Notes: generated by a model not told the origin, from the letters alone. Counted from the first letter of the stretch, positions 15,326-26,997 are shown. The stretch: DNA of 35,878 bases from Chromatiales bacterium (GCA_003251535.1 QKFD01000081.1:1-35878); one strand, 5' to 3'. Numbers and translations are program-made.

Positions 15326-16641
15326 GCGAGGTCGCCGCCCTATTGCGGGCCGCCTCCCGGGGGAGTGACTCGTGGTGGCAGGCGGTCGCCCGGCGCGGCA
15401 CCCCCTTGGTGGGGCCGGTGCAGGGGGGGCGGGCCCGCGTCACCTTTCTCTGGCGCGACCCACCCGGCCGCCCCAGCCACCAGGTCTACCTCCACATCAA
15501 CGGCGTCACCAGCCACCACAGCTGGCCCCCCTGCGCCCTGCGCCGCCTGCCCGGTAGCGATATCTGGCACTGGGGGGTGGTGCTGGAGTCGGATTGGCGA
15601 GGCAGTTACGGCTTTCTCCCGGTCGCCGCCGAGCAGCTGGCGCCCCGCCCGCTCACCGCGGCGGCGCGGCGCCGCTGGTGGTGCGATCAGCTGGCCACCA
15701 GCCAGGGCGATCCCCTCAACCCCCACCGCCCCCACCGAGGTGGCTGGGGTGGCCTACTGGCCGGCTTGGCCCTGCCCGATGCGCCGCCGCAGCCGGCCTG
15801 GCAGGCGCTGGACGCCGGGGCGGCCCGGGTTGATCCGCAGCGTCTTCAACGGCTGCCTTGGGTGAGTGAGCGGCTCGCCAATCGGCGCCGGATCTGGCTC
15901 TACACCACCGGCCCCGACCCGCAGGGCGAGCGGCCGCTGGTGCTGCTGCTGGATGGCCAGCTGTGGGCCGAGGAGCTACCCATCTTCGCCGCCCTCGACG
16001 CCGCCACCGCCAGCGGCCAACTACCGCCGGCGCACTGGCTGTTCATCGATAGCCTCGACGGCACCCAGCGGGGTCGTGAGCTGGCGGACCCGCGGCCGTT
16101 TTGGGAGGCGCTCCAGGGGGAGCTGCTACCCCAGGTGGCGGCCCGGCTGCCGGTGACGAGTGATCCGCGCCGTCGCGTGGTGGTCGGCCAGAGCCTGGGC
16201 GGGCTGGCGGCGCTCTACGCCGCCCTGCACTGGCCACGGCGCTTCGGCTGTGTGGTCAGCCAGTCGGGCTCACTCCACTGGCCCAGCGGCGCGGCGGCGG
16301 AGGCCGCCCGCGAGTTGGAGCAACAGCTGCGGGGCGGCCTGGGGGCCGCCGCGGGGCTGCGCATCTTCCAGGAGGTGGGGCGTTGGGAGGGGGAGCTGGT
16401 GGCCGCCAATGGGCGGGTCCGGCAGCTGCTCGCCGCCGCTGGCCACCAGTTGCACTACCGCCAGTTCAACGGCGGCCACGACCGCCTCTGTTGGCGTGGC
16501 GGCCTGCTGGATGGGGTGGCCGCGGTACTGGCCGCGCCATCCAGTCAGGGCCTCCCCGCACCGGCCACTGGCCCGCCAGGGGCCGCCAGCCACCACCCCA
16601 CCTCGAACCCAGAGAACCACCGTAAGGAGCGCACGCTATGA
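15322..16641 (+). CDS. fes: Enterobactin-type siderophore esterase
   Basis: Fes-family alpha/beta hydrolase, 439 residues. The N-terminal part (about 1-180) matches the Fes N-terminal domain (VTFLWRDPPG, LHINGVTSH, YGFLPV). The C-terminal hydrolase domain carries the nucleophile elbow VVVGQSLGG with S291, LLLDGQLWAEE, and FNGGHDRLCWRG with H386 as the probable catalytic histidine. No signal peptide is seen, so it should act in the cytoplasm, cutting the serine-ester backbone of the ferric siderophore to release iron. A Fes homologue beside the synthetase supports a serine-ester oligomer as product. It overlaps DUF3325 and mbtH genes by 4 nt each. Confidence 0.92.
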   Translation: MSEVAALLRAASRGSDSWWQAVARRGTPLVGPVQGGRARVTFLWRDPPGRPSHQVYLHINGVTSHHSWPPCALRRLPGSDIWHWGVVLESDWRGSYGFLPVAAEQLAPRPLTAAARRRWWCDQLATSQGDPLNPHRPHRGGWGGLLAGLALPDAPPQPAWQALDAGAARVDPQRLQRLPWVSERLANRRRIWLYTTGPDPQGERPLVLLLDGQLWAEELPIFAALDAATASGQLPPAHWLFIDSLDGTQRGRELADPRPFWEALQGELLPQVAARLPVTSDPRRRVVVGQSLGGLAALYAALHWPRRFGCVVSQSGSLHWPSGAAAEAARELEQQLRGGLGAAAGLRIFQEVGRWEGELVAANGRVRQLLAAAGHQLHYRQFNGGHDRLCWRGGLLDGVAAVLAAPSSQGLPAPATGPPGAASHHPTSNPENHRKERTL

Positions 16642-16847
16642 GCAGTGATCGTCCCAACCCCTTTGATGATGAGACCCACCTCTTCCTCGTGCTGACCAAC
16701 GGCCAGCAGCAGTACAGCCTCTGGCCCGCCTTCGCCACGGTGCCGGATGGGTGGGAGCGCCGTTTTGGTCCCGGCCAGCGGGCCGCCTGCGTCGAACATA
16801 TCGAGACCCACTGGGTCGATCTGCGCCCGCTGGCCGCCCGCCCTTAA
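16638..16847 (+). CDS. MbtH-like protein, NRPS adenylation partner
   Basis: 69 residues with the complete MbtH signature: NPFDDE near the start, [15 protein letters not shown] in the middle, and [11 protein letters not shown] at the end, including the conserved tryptophans. MbtH proteins (YbdZ in E. coli) bind A domains and are often needed for their solubility or activity. It overlaps fes by 4 nt and lies 31 nt before the NRPS, so it most likely serves one or both A domains of that enzyme. Confidence 0.95.
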   Translation: MSSDRPNPFDDETHLFLVLTNGQQQYSLWPAFATVPDGWERRFGPGQRAACVEHIETHWVDLRPLAARP

Positions 16848-16878
16848 CACCCTCCCCCTGACGAAGGAGCGTACCGCT

Positions 16879-19800
16879 ATGACCAATATCGCCCCCGCCA
16901 CCATCCCCTACACCGCCGAGTTGGAGCTACCGCTGGTGGGGCCGCAGCCGGGGATCTGGTTGGCCGATCAGATCTCCAGCCTCGGCAACGCCTATGCAGT
17001 GGCCCACTACGTGGCGTTGGAGGGGGCCATCGATGTGGCGCTGCTGTTCCGGGCGGTGCGCCTCGGTCTGGCGGAGGCCGATACCATCCACGCCCGTTTT
17101 GCCGAGGGCGAGACGGGGCCGGTGCAGCGCCTCCCGCAGCTGCGGGAGGCGGCTGCTATCCCGGAGCCGGAGCTTATCGATCTCAGTGCCGAGGGGGATC
17201 CAGAGGTGGCCGCCCACCGACTGATGGCGGCGGACCTGGCGCAGCCGCTGAGCGCCGAGGGGCCAACCCGGCTCTATCGTCAGCTGCTGCTACGCACCGG
17301 GGTGGGGCGCTGGATCTGGTACCAGCGCTACCACCACCTGCTGCTGGATGGCTATAGCTTTGTCGCCCTCACCCGGCGCATCGCCGGCCTCTATAGCGCC
17401 CTGGTGGCGGGGCGTCCCCTCGGCGAGAGCCCGTTCACCCCCTTCACCCGGGTGGTGGAGGAGTATCGCGCCTATGAGGGATCGGCGGCGCAGGCGGCGG
17501 ATCGCGGCTTCTGGCAGCACTACGGCACCAGCCTGCCACCGCCGCTATCGCTATCACTCAACCCCGCCCCGGCCCGTGCCAGCGGCGCCCCGCGGCGTGA
17601 TCGGATCACCCTCGATGCGGCGCTTTGGGGCGGCAGTGAGGAGGGGGCCATCGCCCTCGCTGAACGGGTGGTGGCCGGGCTGTTTGCCTACTTGGCACAG
17701 CTGGCCGACCAGCCGACGGTGGCGGTGGGCTTCCCCTTCATGCGCCGCCTAGGATCGGCGGCGCTGCGGGCGGTGGGGCCGGTGGTCAATGTGCTGCCGG
17801 TGCAGCTGACGGTGGCCCCTGAACTCAACTTGAACCAGCTCACCGAGCAGCTCAGCAGCGAGCTGCGCCGGGTCCGTCGCCACCAGCGCTACGAGGCGGA
17901 GCAGCTGCGGCGCGATCTCGGTCTGGTCGGTTCCGATCGCGATCTCTACGGGCCGGTGATCAATCTCAAGCCGTTCGACTACTCCCTCCAGTTTGATGGC
18001 CTCCGCGCCACCACCCACCACCTGGCGGAGGGGCCGGTGGATGACCTGGAGTTTGCGCCGCAGGTCCAGGGTGGGCGCCTCACCATCGAGCTGACCGCCA
18101 ACCCCGAGCGCTACAGCGCCGCCGAGTTGGCGCTACACGCCGAGCGCATCGGCCACTTTCTCAACGCCCTGGCCGCCGCCCCAGAGCGGCCCTTGGCGGA
18201 GCTGGCGCTGCTGGGTCCCTCGGAGCGGCGCCTCATCGCCGACTGGGCCCAGGGGCCACACCAGCCGCTGCCGACCGGCGCCCGCAGCGTGCTGGATCTA
18301 CTCCAGCAGCAGGCCCTGCACCGCCCCACCGCCCCGGCGCTGGCCGATGGCACTAGCGCCCTCAACTTCGCCGACCTGGCGACCGAGGTGGCGCAGCTCG
18401 GTCGCCTACTGTTGGCGGCGGGGGTCACCGCCGATGCGGTGGTGGCCATCGCCCTGCCCCGTTCGGTGGAGACGGTGGTGGCGCTGTTGGGGGTGATGGC
18501 GGCCGGCGCCGCCTACCTGCCGCTCGACCTCGACTATCCGGCGGAGCGGATCGCCACCCTCTGCACCGATGCCGAGCCGCGACTCATCATCACCCACAGC
18601 GCACTGCGCGAGCGGCTACCGGCCGGCGCCACCCTGCTCTGTCTGGATGAGCCCGCTACCCAGGCGGCGCGGGCGGCGCTCCCGACCTGCCCCATCAGTG
18701 ATAGCGAGCGGCGGCGGCCGCTCCAGCCGGGGCAGCTGGCCTACCTCATCTACACCTCCGGCTCCACCGGTCGCCCCAAGGGGGTGATGACGACCCACGG
18801 TGGGCTACTCAATCTGGCCGCCTTCCACCGTGCGACACCGTTTGGCGAGGCGATGGCGGAGCGCCAGCGGCAGCGGCCGCTACGGGTGGCCCACACCGCC
18901 TCCTTCTCCTTCGACGCCTCTTGGGATCAGCTGCTCTGGCTGCTCTACGGCTATGAGCTGTATCTGTTCGACGAAGAGCTGCGGCGCGACGCGGTGGCCG
19001 CCGTGGAGGCGATCGAGCGGCTTGCCATCGACGCCCTCAGCGTCTCGCCGTCGTTCATGGCCCAGCTCCTGGAGTGCGGCCTGCTGACGGCGCCGGGCCA
19101 CCGGCCGCAGTTCCTGGTGGTGGGGGGAGAGGCGGTCACCCCGGCGCTCTGGCAGCAGCTGCGCCAGCCGGAGGGGCTGCACGCCTACAACTCCTACGGC
19201 CCCACCGAGTACACCATGGATACCCTGGTGGCGGAGATGGCGGTGGCGGAGCAGCCGGTGATCGGCCGCCCCATCGGCAACACCGCGGTCTATGTGCTGG
19301 ATCGACGACTCCGCCCCCTGCCGGTGGGGGTGGTGGGGGAGCTTTACATCGCCGGCCCCGGTCTGGCGCGGGGCTACTGGCGCCGGCCGGCGCTCACCGC
19401 CGCCCGCTTTGTCGCCAACCCCTGGCGGGCGGGGGAGACGATGTATCGCACGGGCGATCTGGTCTATTGGGGGGAGGATGGCCAGCTGCGCTTTGTCGGC
19501 CGGAGCGACTTCCAGGTGAAGGTGCGCGGCTTCCGTATCGAGCTGGGGGAGGTGGAGAGTGCCCTCGCCGCCGTGCCGGGGGTGACGGCGGCGGTGGTGG
19601 TGGCAGAGCCAGTCGGGGGGAGCCATCGCCTCATCGGCTACTGCACGGTCGAACCCACGGTGGGGCCGGAGCCCGCCGTGCAGCTCAGCCGCCAGCTGGC
19701 GGAGCGGCTGCCCGCCTATATGGTGCCGGCCGCCCTGCTGGTGCTGGATCAGCTACCGCTGACGGTCAACGGCAAGGTGGACCGGGCGGCGCTGCCGGCA

Positions 19801-22800
19801 CCGCAGCTGGCGCCGCCAGCCGTGGGGCGGGCCGCCGTCAGTCAGGAGGAGCAGCTCATCTGCACGGCGGTGGCGGCGCTCCTCGGGCTACCCGCGGTGG
19901 GGGCGGAGGAGGACTTCTTTGAACTCGGCGGCGACAGCATCTCCGCCATGGCGCTCGGCAACGCCCTGCGCCGCGCCGGTCAGCGGCTGCGCCCGCGCGA
20001 CATCTTCGCCCTGCGCACCCCGGCCGCCATGGCCGGGGCGCTGCAACCCATCACCACCGCCGCTGTAGCGGAGGAGCTACCGGCGGCCGGACCGCTGCCG
20101 GCGCTACCGCTGGTGGCCTGGTTTGCCGAGCGCCACGGGTTGGAGACCCGCTTCGCCCATGGGGTGTTTCTACGTATCCCCGCCGCCGTCAGCCTCGACC
20201 ACCTCCACGCCGGGCTGCTGGCGCTGCGCAGCGCCCACCCCATATTGGCGGCGCGGGCGGAGCACGGCCATCTGGTGCTGGCGGCGGCGGAGACGGTGCT
20301 GGATCCGCGCATCCTCGCGTCGGCCAGCGGCGAGTTGCCGTTGGCGCTGCTGGCGGAGCGCGCCTTCGACCACGCCTGCGCCCGTCTCAGCCCCGTGGCC
20401 GGGGTGATGATGCAGGTGGTGCGGCTGGCCGGCGCCGGCGGGGAGGTGGGCCTGGTGATCGCCCTGCACCATCTGGTGGTGGACGGGGTCTCGTGGCGCA
20501 TCCTGCTGCCGGAGTTGGAGGCGGCCACCCAGGCGGCGCTGGTCGGTCGGCTGCCTGCCCTGGCGGCGGAGGAGTGCAGTGTGGCCCGGTGGGGGCGGCG
20601 CCTGGCGGCGGAGCTGCCGCGGCGGGTGGCCGAGCTGGATCACTGGCGGGCGGTGTTGGGGCGGGATCTCCCGGCGTTGGGTCGGCGGCCGCTGCTGGCC
20701 AGCGATCGCTACGCCACGGCCCGCCAGCTGCGCACCTTGATAGGGCCGGCGCAGCTGGGGCCGCTACTCACCACTCTGCCGGCCAGTTACCGCTGCGCCA
20801 TCGATGAGCTGCTGCTGTGTGCGGTGGCGGTGGCCTGCGCCGACGCTTTCTCTGCGCCGGTGCTGCGTCTGGCCCTGGAGTCCCATGGTCGCCAGCCGCT
20901 GGCCGAGGGGATCGATCTGGCCCGCACGGTGGGCTGGCTGACCGCTGAATATCCGGTCTTGATCGATCTCTCGGCGGTGGCCGGCGCCGAGCTATACGGT
21001 GGTGGTGCGGCGGCCGTGGTGGCGCTACGGGCGGTGAAGCGGGCGCTGCGAGCGGCGCCGGATCAGGGGCTCGGCTACGGCATCCTGCGCTATCTCGACC
21101 GCGACCATGGGGCGGAGCTGGCGGCCCTGGAGGCGGCCGGGGGGCCGACCCTGCTGTTCAACTACCTCGGCCGTTTTGGTTCTAGTGATGGCGACTGGTC
21201 GCCACAGCGCAGCGCCAACACCTTTGCCGATAGCTTTGCCGTTGCCTGCGATCCGCGCATGGCGCTGAGCTACGGTCTGGAGCTGAATCTGTTTGTCGAT
21301 GAGAGTGGCGCCGCGCCGCAGCTGGCCCTCAACTGGAGCTGGGCCGAGGGGGTGTTTGAGCGGCACGATATCGATCGTCTACATGAGCGGATCGGCCAGG
21401 CGTTGGCGGGGCTCGCCCGCTTTGCCGAGCAGGCGCCGCTGGCGGCGGCCGACAGCCTGGTGGCGGCGGAGCTGGCGGCGGATCTCTGTGACGACCGCCA
21501 ACTGGCGGCGCTGCGCGGTCGGTTTGGCCCCATCGCCGCGCTGCTGCCGGCGCTGCCGCTGCAACAGGGGCTGCTGTTCCATGCCGAGCTGGGGGAGCGG
21601 GCCGATCGCTACAGCGCCATCGCCCGGCTGGAGCTGGCCGGAGCGCTGGATGAGGGGCGGCTACGGGCGGCGCTGGAGGCGGTGCTGCGGCGCCATCCCC
21701 AGCTGGCGGCCCGCTTTGTCAGCAACGCCCGCGGCGAGGCGCTACAGCTCCTGCCGCTGCTGGCCGCGGGCGAGCACTACTGGCCGTGGCAGGCGCACGA
21801 CCTGCGGGGCTGGCCCGCGGCGGCGCAGACAGCGGAGGTGGCGCGCTTGGCGGCGCTGGAGTTGGAGCGGGAGTTTGTCACCGATGGCGCCACGCCGCTG
21901 CTCGGGGCGCTGCTGATCCGGCTCGATAACGAGCACCACCTGCTCTATGTGGTGGCCCACCACCTGGTGGTGGATGGCTGGTCCACGCCGCTGCTGTTGC
22001 GCGATCTCCTGCGCGCCTATGGCGACGGCCCCGCCACCCTGCCGGCCACCCGCGTCCCCTATGGGCGGGTGGTGACGCAGCTCAGCGGCCGTGCGCTGGC
22101 ACCGATGCGCGCTGCTTGGCGGGAGGCGCTGCACGGGGTCGCCCCGACCCAGCTGTTTGGTAGCGCTGAGGGGCCGGTGCAGACCCTGGAGCTGGCCCTG
22201 GCGCCCGCCCTCACCGCCCGCCTCGAAGGGCTCTGTCGCAGCCACGGCCTCACCCTCAACACCCTGTTGCAAGGGGTCTGGGCCACCCTGCTGGCGGTGA
22301 TGAGCGGGCGTCAGCAGGTGGTGTTCGGCTCGCCGGTCTCGGGCCGCTTCACCCCCATCGACGGCCTGGAGGAGCTGGTGGGGCTGTTCAGCAACACCCT
22401 GCCGGTGGCGGTGACCCTGGCGGGGGAGCAGCCGCTGCTGGCCCAGCTGGCGGCGCTACAAGGGCAGCAGATCCAGCTCATTGAACAGGATGGTCTTGGG
22501 CTGGGGGAGATCCAGCAGTTGGCGGGGGCGGCGCCGCTCTTCGACACCCTGCTGGTGGTGGAGAACTACCCCGACGATGGCGCCCTGGGGGAGCGGAGTT
22601 ACCACGGTCTGCGCCTCATGGGGATCGACAATCGCGGCTATACCCACTATCCCCTCACCCTGTTGGCGCTACCCGGGCGACAGCTGCGGTTGCTGCTGGA
22701 GTACCGCCCAGCGGTGGCGGCGCCCCAGGCGTGGCTGGCGCGTTTGCAGCAGCTGCTGGAGTGGGTGGCGGCGGCGCCGGATCGCCCGTTGGCCGAGTGG

Positions 22801-25443
22801 CAGCCGCTGACGGCGCAGGAGTCGGCGCTACTGCGGCAGGTCAACGCCACCGAGCGGCCGCTGCCGCCGGCGACCTTGATCGACCTGCTGGCGGATCAGG
22901 CCCGCCGCAGTCCGGCGGCAGTGGCGCTGAGCGATGCCGATCACCAGCTCGACTACCGGGCGGTGCGCTGCCAGGTGGAGGCGCTGGCGCGCCAGTTGGC
23001 GGCGGCCGGGGTGGTGCCGGGCGATATCGTGGCGGTGGCCCTGCCGCGCTCGGTCCAGCTCTCCCTGGCGCTGATGGCGGTGCTGGAGGCGGGGGCGGCC
23101 TATCTGCCCCTCGACACCAGCTACCCCAGCGAGCGGCTCGCCTACATGGTGGCGGACGCCGCCCCGCGCCTCATCATCACCTGCGGCGCCTTGGTACCCC
23201 GCTTCCAGGCGTTGGGCCAGCTGTTCCTGCTGGATCGGCTACTGGAGCAGCCGGTACCGGGGCGGCTCGCCTTGGCCGGCCTCACCCCCGATCACCCGGC
23301 CTATGTGATCTACACCTCCGGCTCTACGGGCCGCCCCAAGGGGGTGGTGGTCTCCCATCGCGCCATCGTCAACCGCCTGCTCTGGATGCAGCACCACTAT
23401 CCGCTCACGGCCGACGACGCGGTGTTGCAGAAGACGCCGAGTAGCTTTGATGTCTCGGTGTGGGAGTTCTTCTGGCCGCTGCTGGTGGGGGCACGGTTGG
23501 TGATGGCGCCACCGGAGGCGCACCGCGATCCGGAGCTGCTCTGCCAGCTCATCGAGCGGCACCGCATCACCACCCTCCACTTTGTCCCCTCCATGCTGGC
23601 CGCCTTTATCGCCGGGGTGGCGGCCAGCGCCACGGTGAGTGAGGGGCAGTGTGCCAGCCTGCGGCGGGTCTTCTGTAGTGGTGAGGCGCTGTCGCGTGAG
23701 CTGGCGGCGCACTATGCCGAGCGCTATCGGGCCCCCCTCCACAACCTCTACGGCCCCACCGAGGCGGCGGTGGATGTCACCTATCAGCCGGCGGCCGCGG
23801 CGGGAGAGGGGCACTCCATCCCCATCGGGCGGCCGGTCTGGAATACCCAGCTGCGGATCCTCGATGGGCTGCTGCGGCCGGTGCCGCTGGGGGTGGCGGG
23901 GGAGCTTTATCTGGCCGGGGTGCAGCTGGCCCAAGGCTATCTGGGGCGGCCCGCTCTCACCGCCGCCCGCTTTGTGGCCGATCCCGCGGGGTGTGGTGAA
24001 CGCCTCTATCGCACCGGCGATGTGGCGCGCTGGCTGCCGGACGGCGCGGTGGAGTATCTGGGGCGTAGCGATCACCAGCTCAAGCTGCGCGGGCAGCGGA
24101 TCGAGCTGGGGGAGATCGAGGCGGCCCTCGCCGCCCTGCCGGGGGTGGCGCAGGCGGTGGTGCAGGCGCGGCTGTTGAGCGGCGCCGCCGCCCTGCCGGG
24201 GGCCGATCAGCGTCAGCTGGTGGGCTATGTCGTGGCGCCGGCCGCTCAGCCGGCGCCCGATCCCGAGGCGCTGCGGGAGGCACTCGGTCAGCAACTGCCG
24301 GCCGCCATGGTGCCGGTGGCCATCCTCACCCTGGCGGAGTTGCCGCTCAGTGCCAACGGCAAACTGGATAGCCGCGCCCTGCCCGATCCCAGTGGTCCGG
24401 CGGCGGGGCGCGGGCGTGGTCCGCGGCCGGGGGTGGAGACGCTGCTGGCCGGGATCTTTGCCCGCGCCTTGGGGGTGGACTATGTGGCGGCGGAGGATGA
24501 CTTCTTCGCCCTCGGTGGCCACTCGCTGTTGGCGATGCGGGTGGCCGCCGAGGCGCGGCAGGCGCTCGGCCTGCCGCTCTCGGTCGGGCAGGTGATGATC
24601 GCCCCCAGCGTGGCGCGCCTGGCCCAGGTGTTGTCGGCGGCGGAGGGGGCCCTGGGCGAGGAGCGGGCCGGTTTCGGCGAGGTGCTGCCGTTGCGGGAGG
24701 GGGAGGGGCGCGGGCTCTTCTGCATCCACTCGGCATCGGGTTTCGCCTGGCAGTACAGCGGTCTATTCCGCCATCTGCGCGGCCACTGGCCGGTGATCGG
24801 TCTGCAATCGCCCCGTCCTGGGGGGGCGATGGCCAGCTGCGCCACCATGGCGGCGGTGTGTGATCACCATCTGGCCACCCTGCGCCGCATCCAGCCCCAC
24901 GGCCCCTACCACCTCATCGGCTACTCCCTGGGGGGGACGGTGGCCCAGGCGCTGGCGGCGCGGCTCCAGGCGCTGGGCGAGGAGGTGGCGTTTCTCGGTC
25001 TGCTCGACACCTATCCGCCGGAGGGGCAGGAGTGGGGCGTGGCCAGCGAGGCGGCGGCCCAGGAGGAGGTGGAGCGGGAGCAGGCGCAGTTCCTGGCCGA
25101 TACCGAGACGGTGGTGGATGAGTCGATGGTGGCGGAGAAGGGGCAGATGTTCGAGGCCATCGTCGCCAACTACGCCGCCGCGGTCACCCTGTTGGCCGGG
25201 GCCAGTACCCCCCGTTTTGCGGGGACCGCCAGCCTCTTTGTCGCCACCCGCAGCCTGCCGCCGGGGTGGGAGCCAGAGGCGGTGTGGGCCCCCTATGTGC
25301 AGGGGTTGCGGCTCTATCCGCTGCCCTGTGCCCATGAGGATATCCTCTCGCCCGACTCCCTCGATCTCGTGGGGCCGGCGGTGCAGGAGGCGCTGCGGGG
25401 GATCTCCAGTTTGGGTAGCGACGCTGCCCAGGGGCGGGGGTGA
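16879..25443 (+). CDS. Dimodular siderophore NRPS, C-A-T-E-C-A-T-TE
   Basis: 2,854 residues, more than twice EntF. Domains: C1, EntF-like (HHLLLDG at 152); A1, about 470-975 ([10 protein letters not shown] near 626); T1 with LGGDSI, Ser1020; E, about 1070-1500 ([13 protein letters not shown] at 1197, [37 protein letters not shown] at 1427); C2 (HHLVVDG at 1694); A2, about 2005-2490; T2 with LGGHSL, Ser2549; TE with GYSLGG, Ser2683, and probable His2819. A2 pocket residues read by eye as D-V-W-H-F-S-L-V-D-K, identical to EntF (Ser). A1 reads D-A-D-S-V-G-S-M-D-K, close to Lys/Orn/Arg-type codes. Predicted unit: DHB-D-basic residue-L-Ser, oligomerised by TE. ATG 16879 has AAGGAG 9 nt upstream; the frame is open to 16747 inside mbtH. 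Confidence 0.97.
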   Translation: MTNIAPATIPYTAELELPLVGPQPGIWLADQISSLGNAYAVAHYVALEGAIDVALLFRAVRLGLAEADTIHARFAEGETGPVQRLPQLREAAAIPEPELIDLSAEGDPEVAAHRLMAADLAQPLSAEGPTRLYRQLLLRTGVGRWIWYQRYHHLLLDGYSFVALTRRIAGLYSALVAGRPLGESPFTPFTRVVEEYRAYEGSAAQAADRGFWQHYGTSLPPPLSLSLNPAPARASGAPRRDRITLDAALWGGSEEGAIALAERVVAGLFAYLAQLADQPTVAVGFPFMRRLGSAALRAVGPVVNVLPVQLTVAPELNLNQLTEQLSSELRRVRRHQRYEAEQLRRDLGLVGSDRDLYGPVINLKPFDYSLQFDGLRATTHHLAEGPVDDLEFAPQVQGGRLTIELTANPERYSAAELALHAERIGHFLNALAAAPERPLAELALLGPSERRLIADWAQGPHQPLPTGARSVLDLLQQQALHRPTAPALADGTSALNFADLATEVAQLGRLLLAAGVTADAVVAIALPRSVETVVALLGVMAAGAAYLPLDLDYPAERIATLCTDAEPRLIITHSALRERLPAGATLLCLDEPATQAARAALPTCPISDSERRRPLQPGQLAYLIYTSGSTGRPKGVMTTHGGLLNLAAFHRATPFGEAMAERQRQRPLRVAHTASFSFDASWDQLLWLLYGYELYLFDEELRRDAVAAVEAIERLAIDALSVSPSFMAQLLECGLLTAPGHRPQFLVVGGEAVTPALWQQLRQPEGLHAYNSYGPTEYTMDTLVAEMAVAEQPVIGRPIGNTAVYVLDRRLRPLPVGVVGELYIAGPGLARGYWRRPALTAARFVANPWRAGETMYRTGDLVYWGEDGQLRFVGRSDFQVKVRGFRIELGEVESALAAVPGVTAAVVVAEPVGGSHRLIGYCTVEPTVGPEPAVQLSRQLAERLPAYMVPAALLVLDQLPLTVNGKVDRAALPAPQLAPPAVGRAAVSQEEQLICTAVAALLGLPAVGAEEDFFELGGDSISAMALGNALRRAGQRLRPRDIFALRTPAAMAGALQPITTAAVAEELPAAGPLPALPLVAWFAERHGLETRFAHGVFLRIPAAVSLDHLHAGLLALRSAHPILAARAEHGHLVLAAAETVLDPRILASASGELPLALLAERAFDHACARLSPVAGVMMQVVRLAGAGGEVGLVIALHHLVVDGVSWRILLPELEAATQAALVGRLPALAAEECSVARWGRRLAAELPRRVAELDHWRAVLGRDLPALGRRPLLASDRYATARQLRTLIGPAQLGPLLTTLPASYRCAIDELLLCAVAVACADAFSAPVLRLALESHGRQPLAEGIDLARTVGWLTAEYPVLIDLSAVAGAELYGGGAAAVVALRAVKRALRAAPDQGLGYGILRYLDRDHGAELAALEAAGGPTLLFNYLGRFGSSDGDWSPQRSANTFADSFAVACDPRMALSYGLELNLFVDESGAAPQLALNWSWAEGVFERHDIDRLHERIGQALAGLARFAEQAPLAAADSLVAAELAADLCDDRQLAALRGRFGPIAALLPALPLQQGLLFHAELGERADRYSAIARLELAGALDEGRLRAALEAVLRRHPQLAARFVSNARGEALQLLPLLAAGEHYWPWQAHDLRGWPAAAQTAEVARLAALELEREFVTDGATPLLGALLIRLDNEHHLLYVVAHHLVVDGWSTPLLLRDLLRAYGDGPATLPATRVPYGRVVTQLSGRALAPMRAAWREALHGVAPTQLFGSAEGPVQTLELALAPALTARLEGLCRSHGLTLNTLLQGVWATLLAVMSGRQQVVFGSPVSGRFTPIDGLEELVGLFSNTLPVAVTLAGEQPLLAQLAALQGQQIQLIEQDGLGLGEIQQLAGAAPLFDTLLVVENYPDDGALGERSYHGLRLMGIDNRGYTHYPLTLLALPGRQLRLLLEYRPAVAAPQAWLARLQQLLEWVAAAPDRPLAEWQPLTAQESALLRQVNATERPLPPATLIDLLADQARRSPAAVALSDADHQLDYRAVRCQVEALARQLAAAGVVPGDIVAVALPRSVQLSLALMAVLEAGAAYLPLDTSYPSERLAYMVADAAPRLIITCGALVPRFQALGQLFLLDRLLEQPVPGRLALAGLTPDHPAYVIYTSGSTGRPKGVVVSHRAIVNRLLWMQHHYPLTADDAVLQKTPSSFDVSVWEFFWPLLVGARLVMAPPEAHRDPELLCQLIERHRITTLHFVPSMLAAFIAGVAASATVSEGQCASLRRVFCSGEALSRELAAHYAERYRAPLHNLYGPTEAAVDVTYQPAAAAGEGHSIPIGRPVWNTQLRILDGLLRPVPLGVAGELYLAGVQLAQGYLGRPALTAARFVADPAGCGERLYRTGDVARWLPDGAVEYLGRSDHQLKLRGQRIELGEIEAALAALPGVAQAVVQARLLSGAAALPGADQRQLVGYVVAPAAQPAPDPEALREALGQQLPAAMVPVAILTLAELPLSANGKLDSRALPDPSGPAAGRGRGPRPGVETLLAGIFARALGVDYVAAEDDFFALGGHSLLAMRVAAEARQALGLPLSVGQVMIAPSVARLAQVLSAAEGALGEERAGFGEVLPLREGEGRGLFCIHSASGFAWQYSGLFRHLRGHWPVIGLQSPRPGGAMASCATMAAVCDHHLATLRRIQPHGPYHLIGYSLGGTVAQALAARLQALGEEVAFLGLLDTYPPEGQEWGVASEAAAQEEVEREQAQFLADTETVVDESMVAEKGQMFEAIVANYAAAVTLLAGASTPRFAGTASLFVATRSLPPGWEPEAVWAPYVQGLRLYPLPCAHEDILSPDSLDLVGPAVQEALRGISSLGSDAAQGRG

Positions 25444-25446
25444 GGC

Positions 25447-26748
25447 GTGGCGCTCCCCTCCATTGTGGTCAGCTTCGATCTGCTGCGGCACCACCCCCAC
25501 TTCCGCTGGATCTTTATCGCTCGGCTGCTGTCGGTCCTCTCCTTCGGCCTGCTGGTGGTGGCGGTGCCGGTGCAGATCCACGCCATCACCCAATCCACCC
25601 TCCAGGTGGGGATGGCGGTGGCGCTCGACGCCATCGGCACCTTTGTCGGGCTGCTGTTGGGTGGGGTGTTGGCGGATCGCCACGACCGGCGGCGCCTCAT
25701 CCTCGCCGCCCGGCTGCTGTGCGGTCTCGGCTATGGGGTGCTGGCCCTCAACAGCTTCGCGGCGATGCCTTCGGTCACCGCCCTCTATCTCTTGGCGTTG
25801 TGGGACGGCTTCTTCGGTGCCATCGGCATGACGGCGCTGATGGCGGTCACCCCTGGCCTGGTGGGGCGGGAGCGGCTGCCGGAGGCGGCGGCCCTCAACA
25901 TGCTCATCGTCCGTTTTGGGGCGGTGCTGGCCCCCGCCCTGGGGGGGCTGCTCATCGCCGCGGCCGGGGTGGAATGGAACTACGCGCTGGCCGCCCTCGG
26001 CACCCTCGGCACCCTGCTGCCCCTCTGGCGGCTGCCCCGCCTAGGGCCGCCAGCGGGAGAGCCGGAGCACCCGGTGCAGGCGCTGACCAGCGGCTTCCGC
26101 TTCCTGTTTGGCAATCGGGTGGTGGCGGCGGTGGTGGTGATCGGCACCCTGGAGTCGCTCGCCAACGCCTTGCGGGTGCTGTTTCCCGCCCTAGCGGCGA
26201 CCCACTACGGCGGCGGTGCGGTGGAGGTGGGGCTGATGTATGCGGCAGTGCCGGCCGGGGCGCTCATTGGCGCCTTCACCAGTGGTTGGGTCTGCCAGGT
26301 GCGGCGCCCCGGGCTGGTGATGGTGGGGAGCGCCTTGGCCGCCTTTGGCGCCATCTTGCTGGTGGGGTTGCTGGAGCAGCTCTCGTTGGGTCTGGTGGCG
26401 CTGCTCTTCTACGGCTATGTCGGCTCCATCGGCTCGCTGCTCCAGCTCACCATCGTCCAGAGCTACACCCCTGACCACCTCCTGGGACGCATCAACAGCC
26501 TCTGGACCGCCCAAGATGTGATCGGCGACTCGCTGGGGGCCTTCGGTCTCGGCCTCTTGGGGCGGGTGGTGGCGCCGGGGCTCGCCGCCATCACCTTTGG
26601 CGGGGGGGCCCTGCTGATCGGCCTGCTGCTTGCGGGGCTGTTTGCCGCCCCGCTGCGGCGCGCCGCCATCGGCCAGGCGGCACCGGAGCTGGCGGAGGGG
26701 GGGGCGGCGAGGCGCACCGAAGGGACGGCGGCGGCCGAGATGAAATAG
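25447..26748 (+). CDS. entS: EntS-type siderophore exporter (MFS)
   Basis: MFS permease of 433 residues that would move the finished catecholate siderophore from cytoplasm to periplasm. It follows E. coli EntS closely in many places: ARLLSVLSFGLLVVAVPVQI, LLLGGVLADRHDRRRLILAAR, YLLALWDGFFGAIGMTAL, and LGRINSLWTAQDVIGDSLGA. Twelve helices are expected. GTG 25447 is taken as start, 3 nt after the NRPS stop; the first helix then begins at about residue 20. Last gene of the operon. Outer-membrane passage needs another system, possibly the RND pump nearby. Confidence 0.93.
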   Translation: MALPSIVVSFDLLRHHPHFRWIFIARLLSVLSFGLLVVAVPVQIHAITQSTLQVGMAVALDAIGTFVGLLLGGVLADRHDRRRLILAARLLCGLGYGVLALNSFAAMPSVTALYLLALWDGFFGAIGMTALMAVTPGLVGRERLPEAAALNMLIVRFGAVLAPALGGLLIAAAGVEWNYALAALGTLGTLLPLWRLPRLGPPAGEPEHPVQALTSGFRFLFGNRVVAAVVVIGTLESLANALRVLFPALAATHYGGGAVEVGLMYAAVPAGALIGAFTSGWVCQVRRPGLVMVGSALAAFGAILLVGLLEQLSLGLVALLFYGYVGSIGSLLQLTIVQSYTPDHLLGRINSLWTAQDVIGDSLGAFGLGLLGRVVAPGLAAITFGGGALLIGLLLAGLFAAPLRRAAIGQAAPELAEGGAARRTEGTAAAEMK

Positions 26749-26977
26749 CTGCATCAGCTCCCGGCGCGTCAGGGCATGGGGCGGCGTCGAGAGAAAAGTA
26801 AATAGAGGATTCTGGACCGGGTGGCGTGATGAACGCCGCCTCGTCTCCCCTCACGCCCTGTTTATCGTGATTTGTTGGGTTGTCTGACGCCATGCCCTCT
26901 TGGCCGCTACCGCTCCTTGGTGACCCTGGGGGGCGTCTGTTCATGGTTTGTTGGATAGCGGTTGGCCCGGTAAATAT

Positions 26978-26997
26978 CGGCCTATCGGCTGTTTTTT
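26978..26997 (+). terminator. Intrinsic terminator candidate downstream of entS
   Basis: CGGCC (26978-26982) pairs with GGCTG (26987-26991, one G-T pair) around loop TATC, followed directly by TTTTTT. A longer alternative fold uses AGCGGTTGGCC (26957-26967) with GGCCTATCGGCT (26979-26990). It lies 230 nt after entS and would end the seven-gene transcript or an unseen small RNA. Confidence 0.45.

Noticed and set aside
16747-16878. Upstream extension of the NRPS start to 16747
   Set aside because: The extension lies inside mbtH, has no match to C-domain N-termini, and ATG 16879 has a good AAGGAG and begins like EntF.
23239-24729. 496-codon antisense frame inside the NRPS gene
   Set aside because: Same cause: a composition shadow of the second A domain and T domain.
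26749-26997. RyhB-like iron-responsive small RNA ending at the T6 tract
   Set aside because: No promoter or Fur-like box was found in the right place upstream; kept only as a possibility to test.
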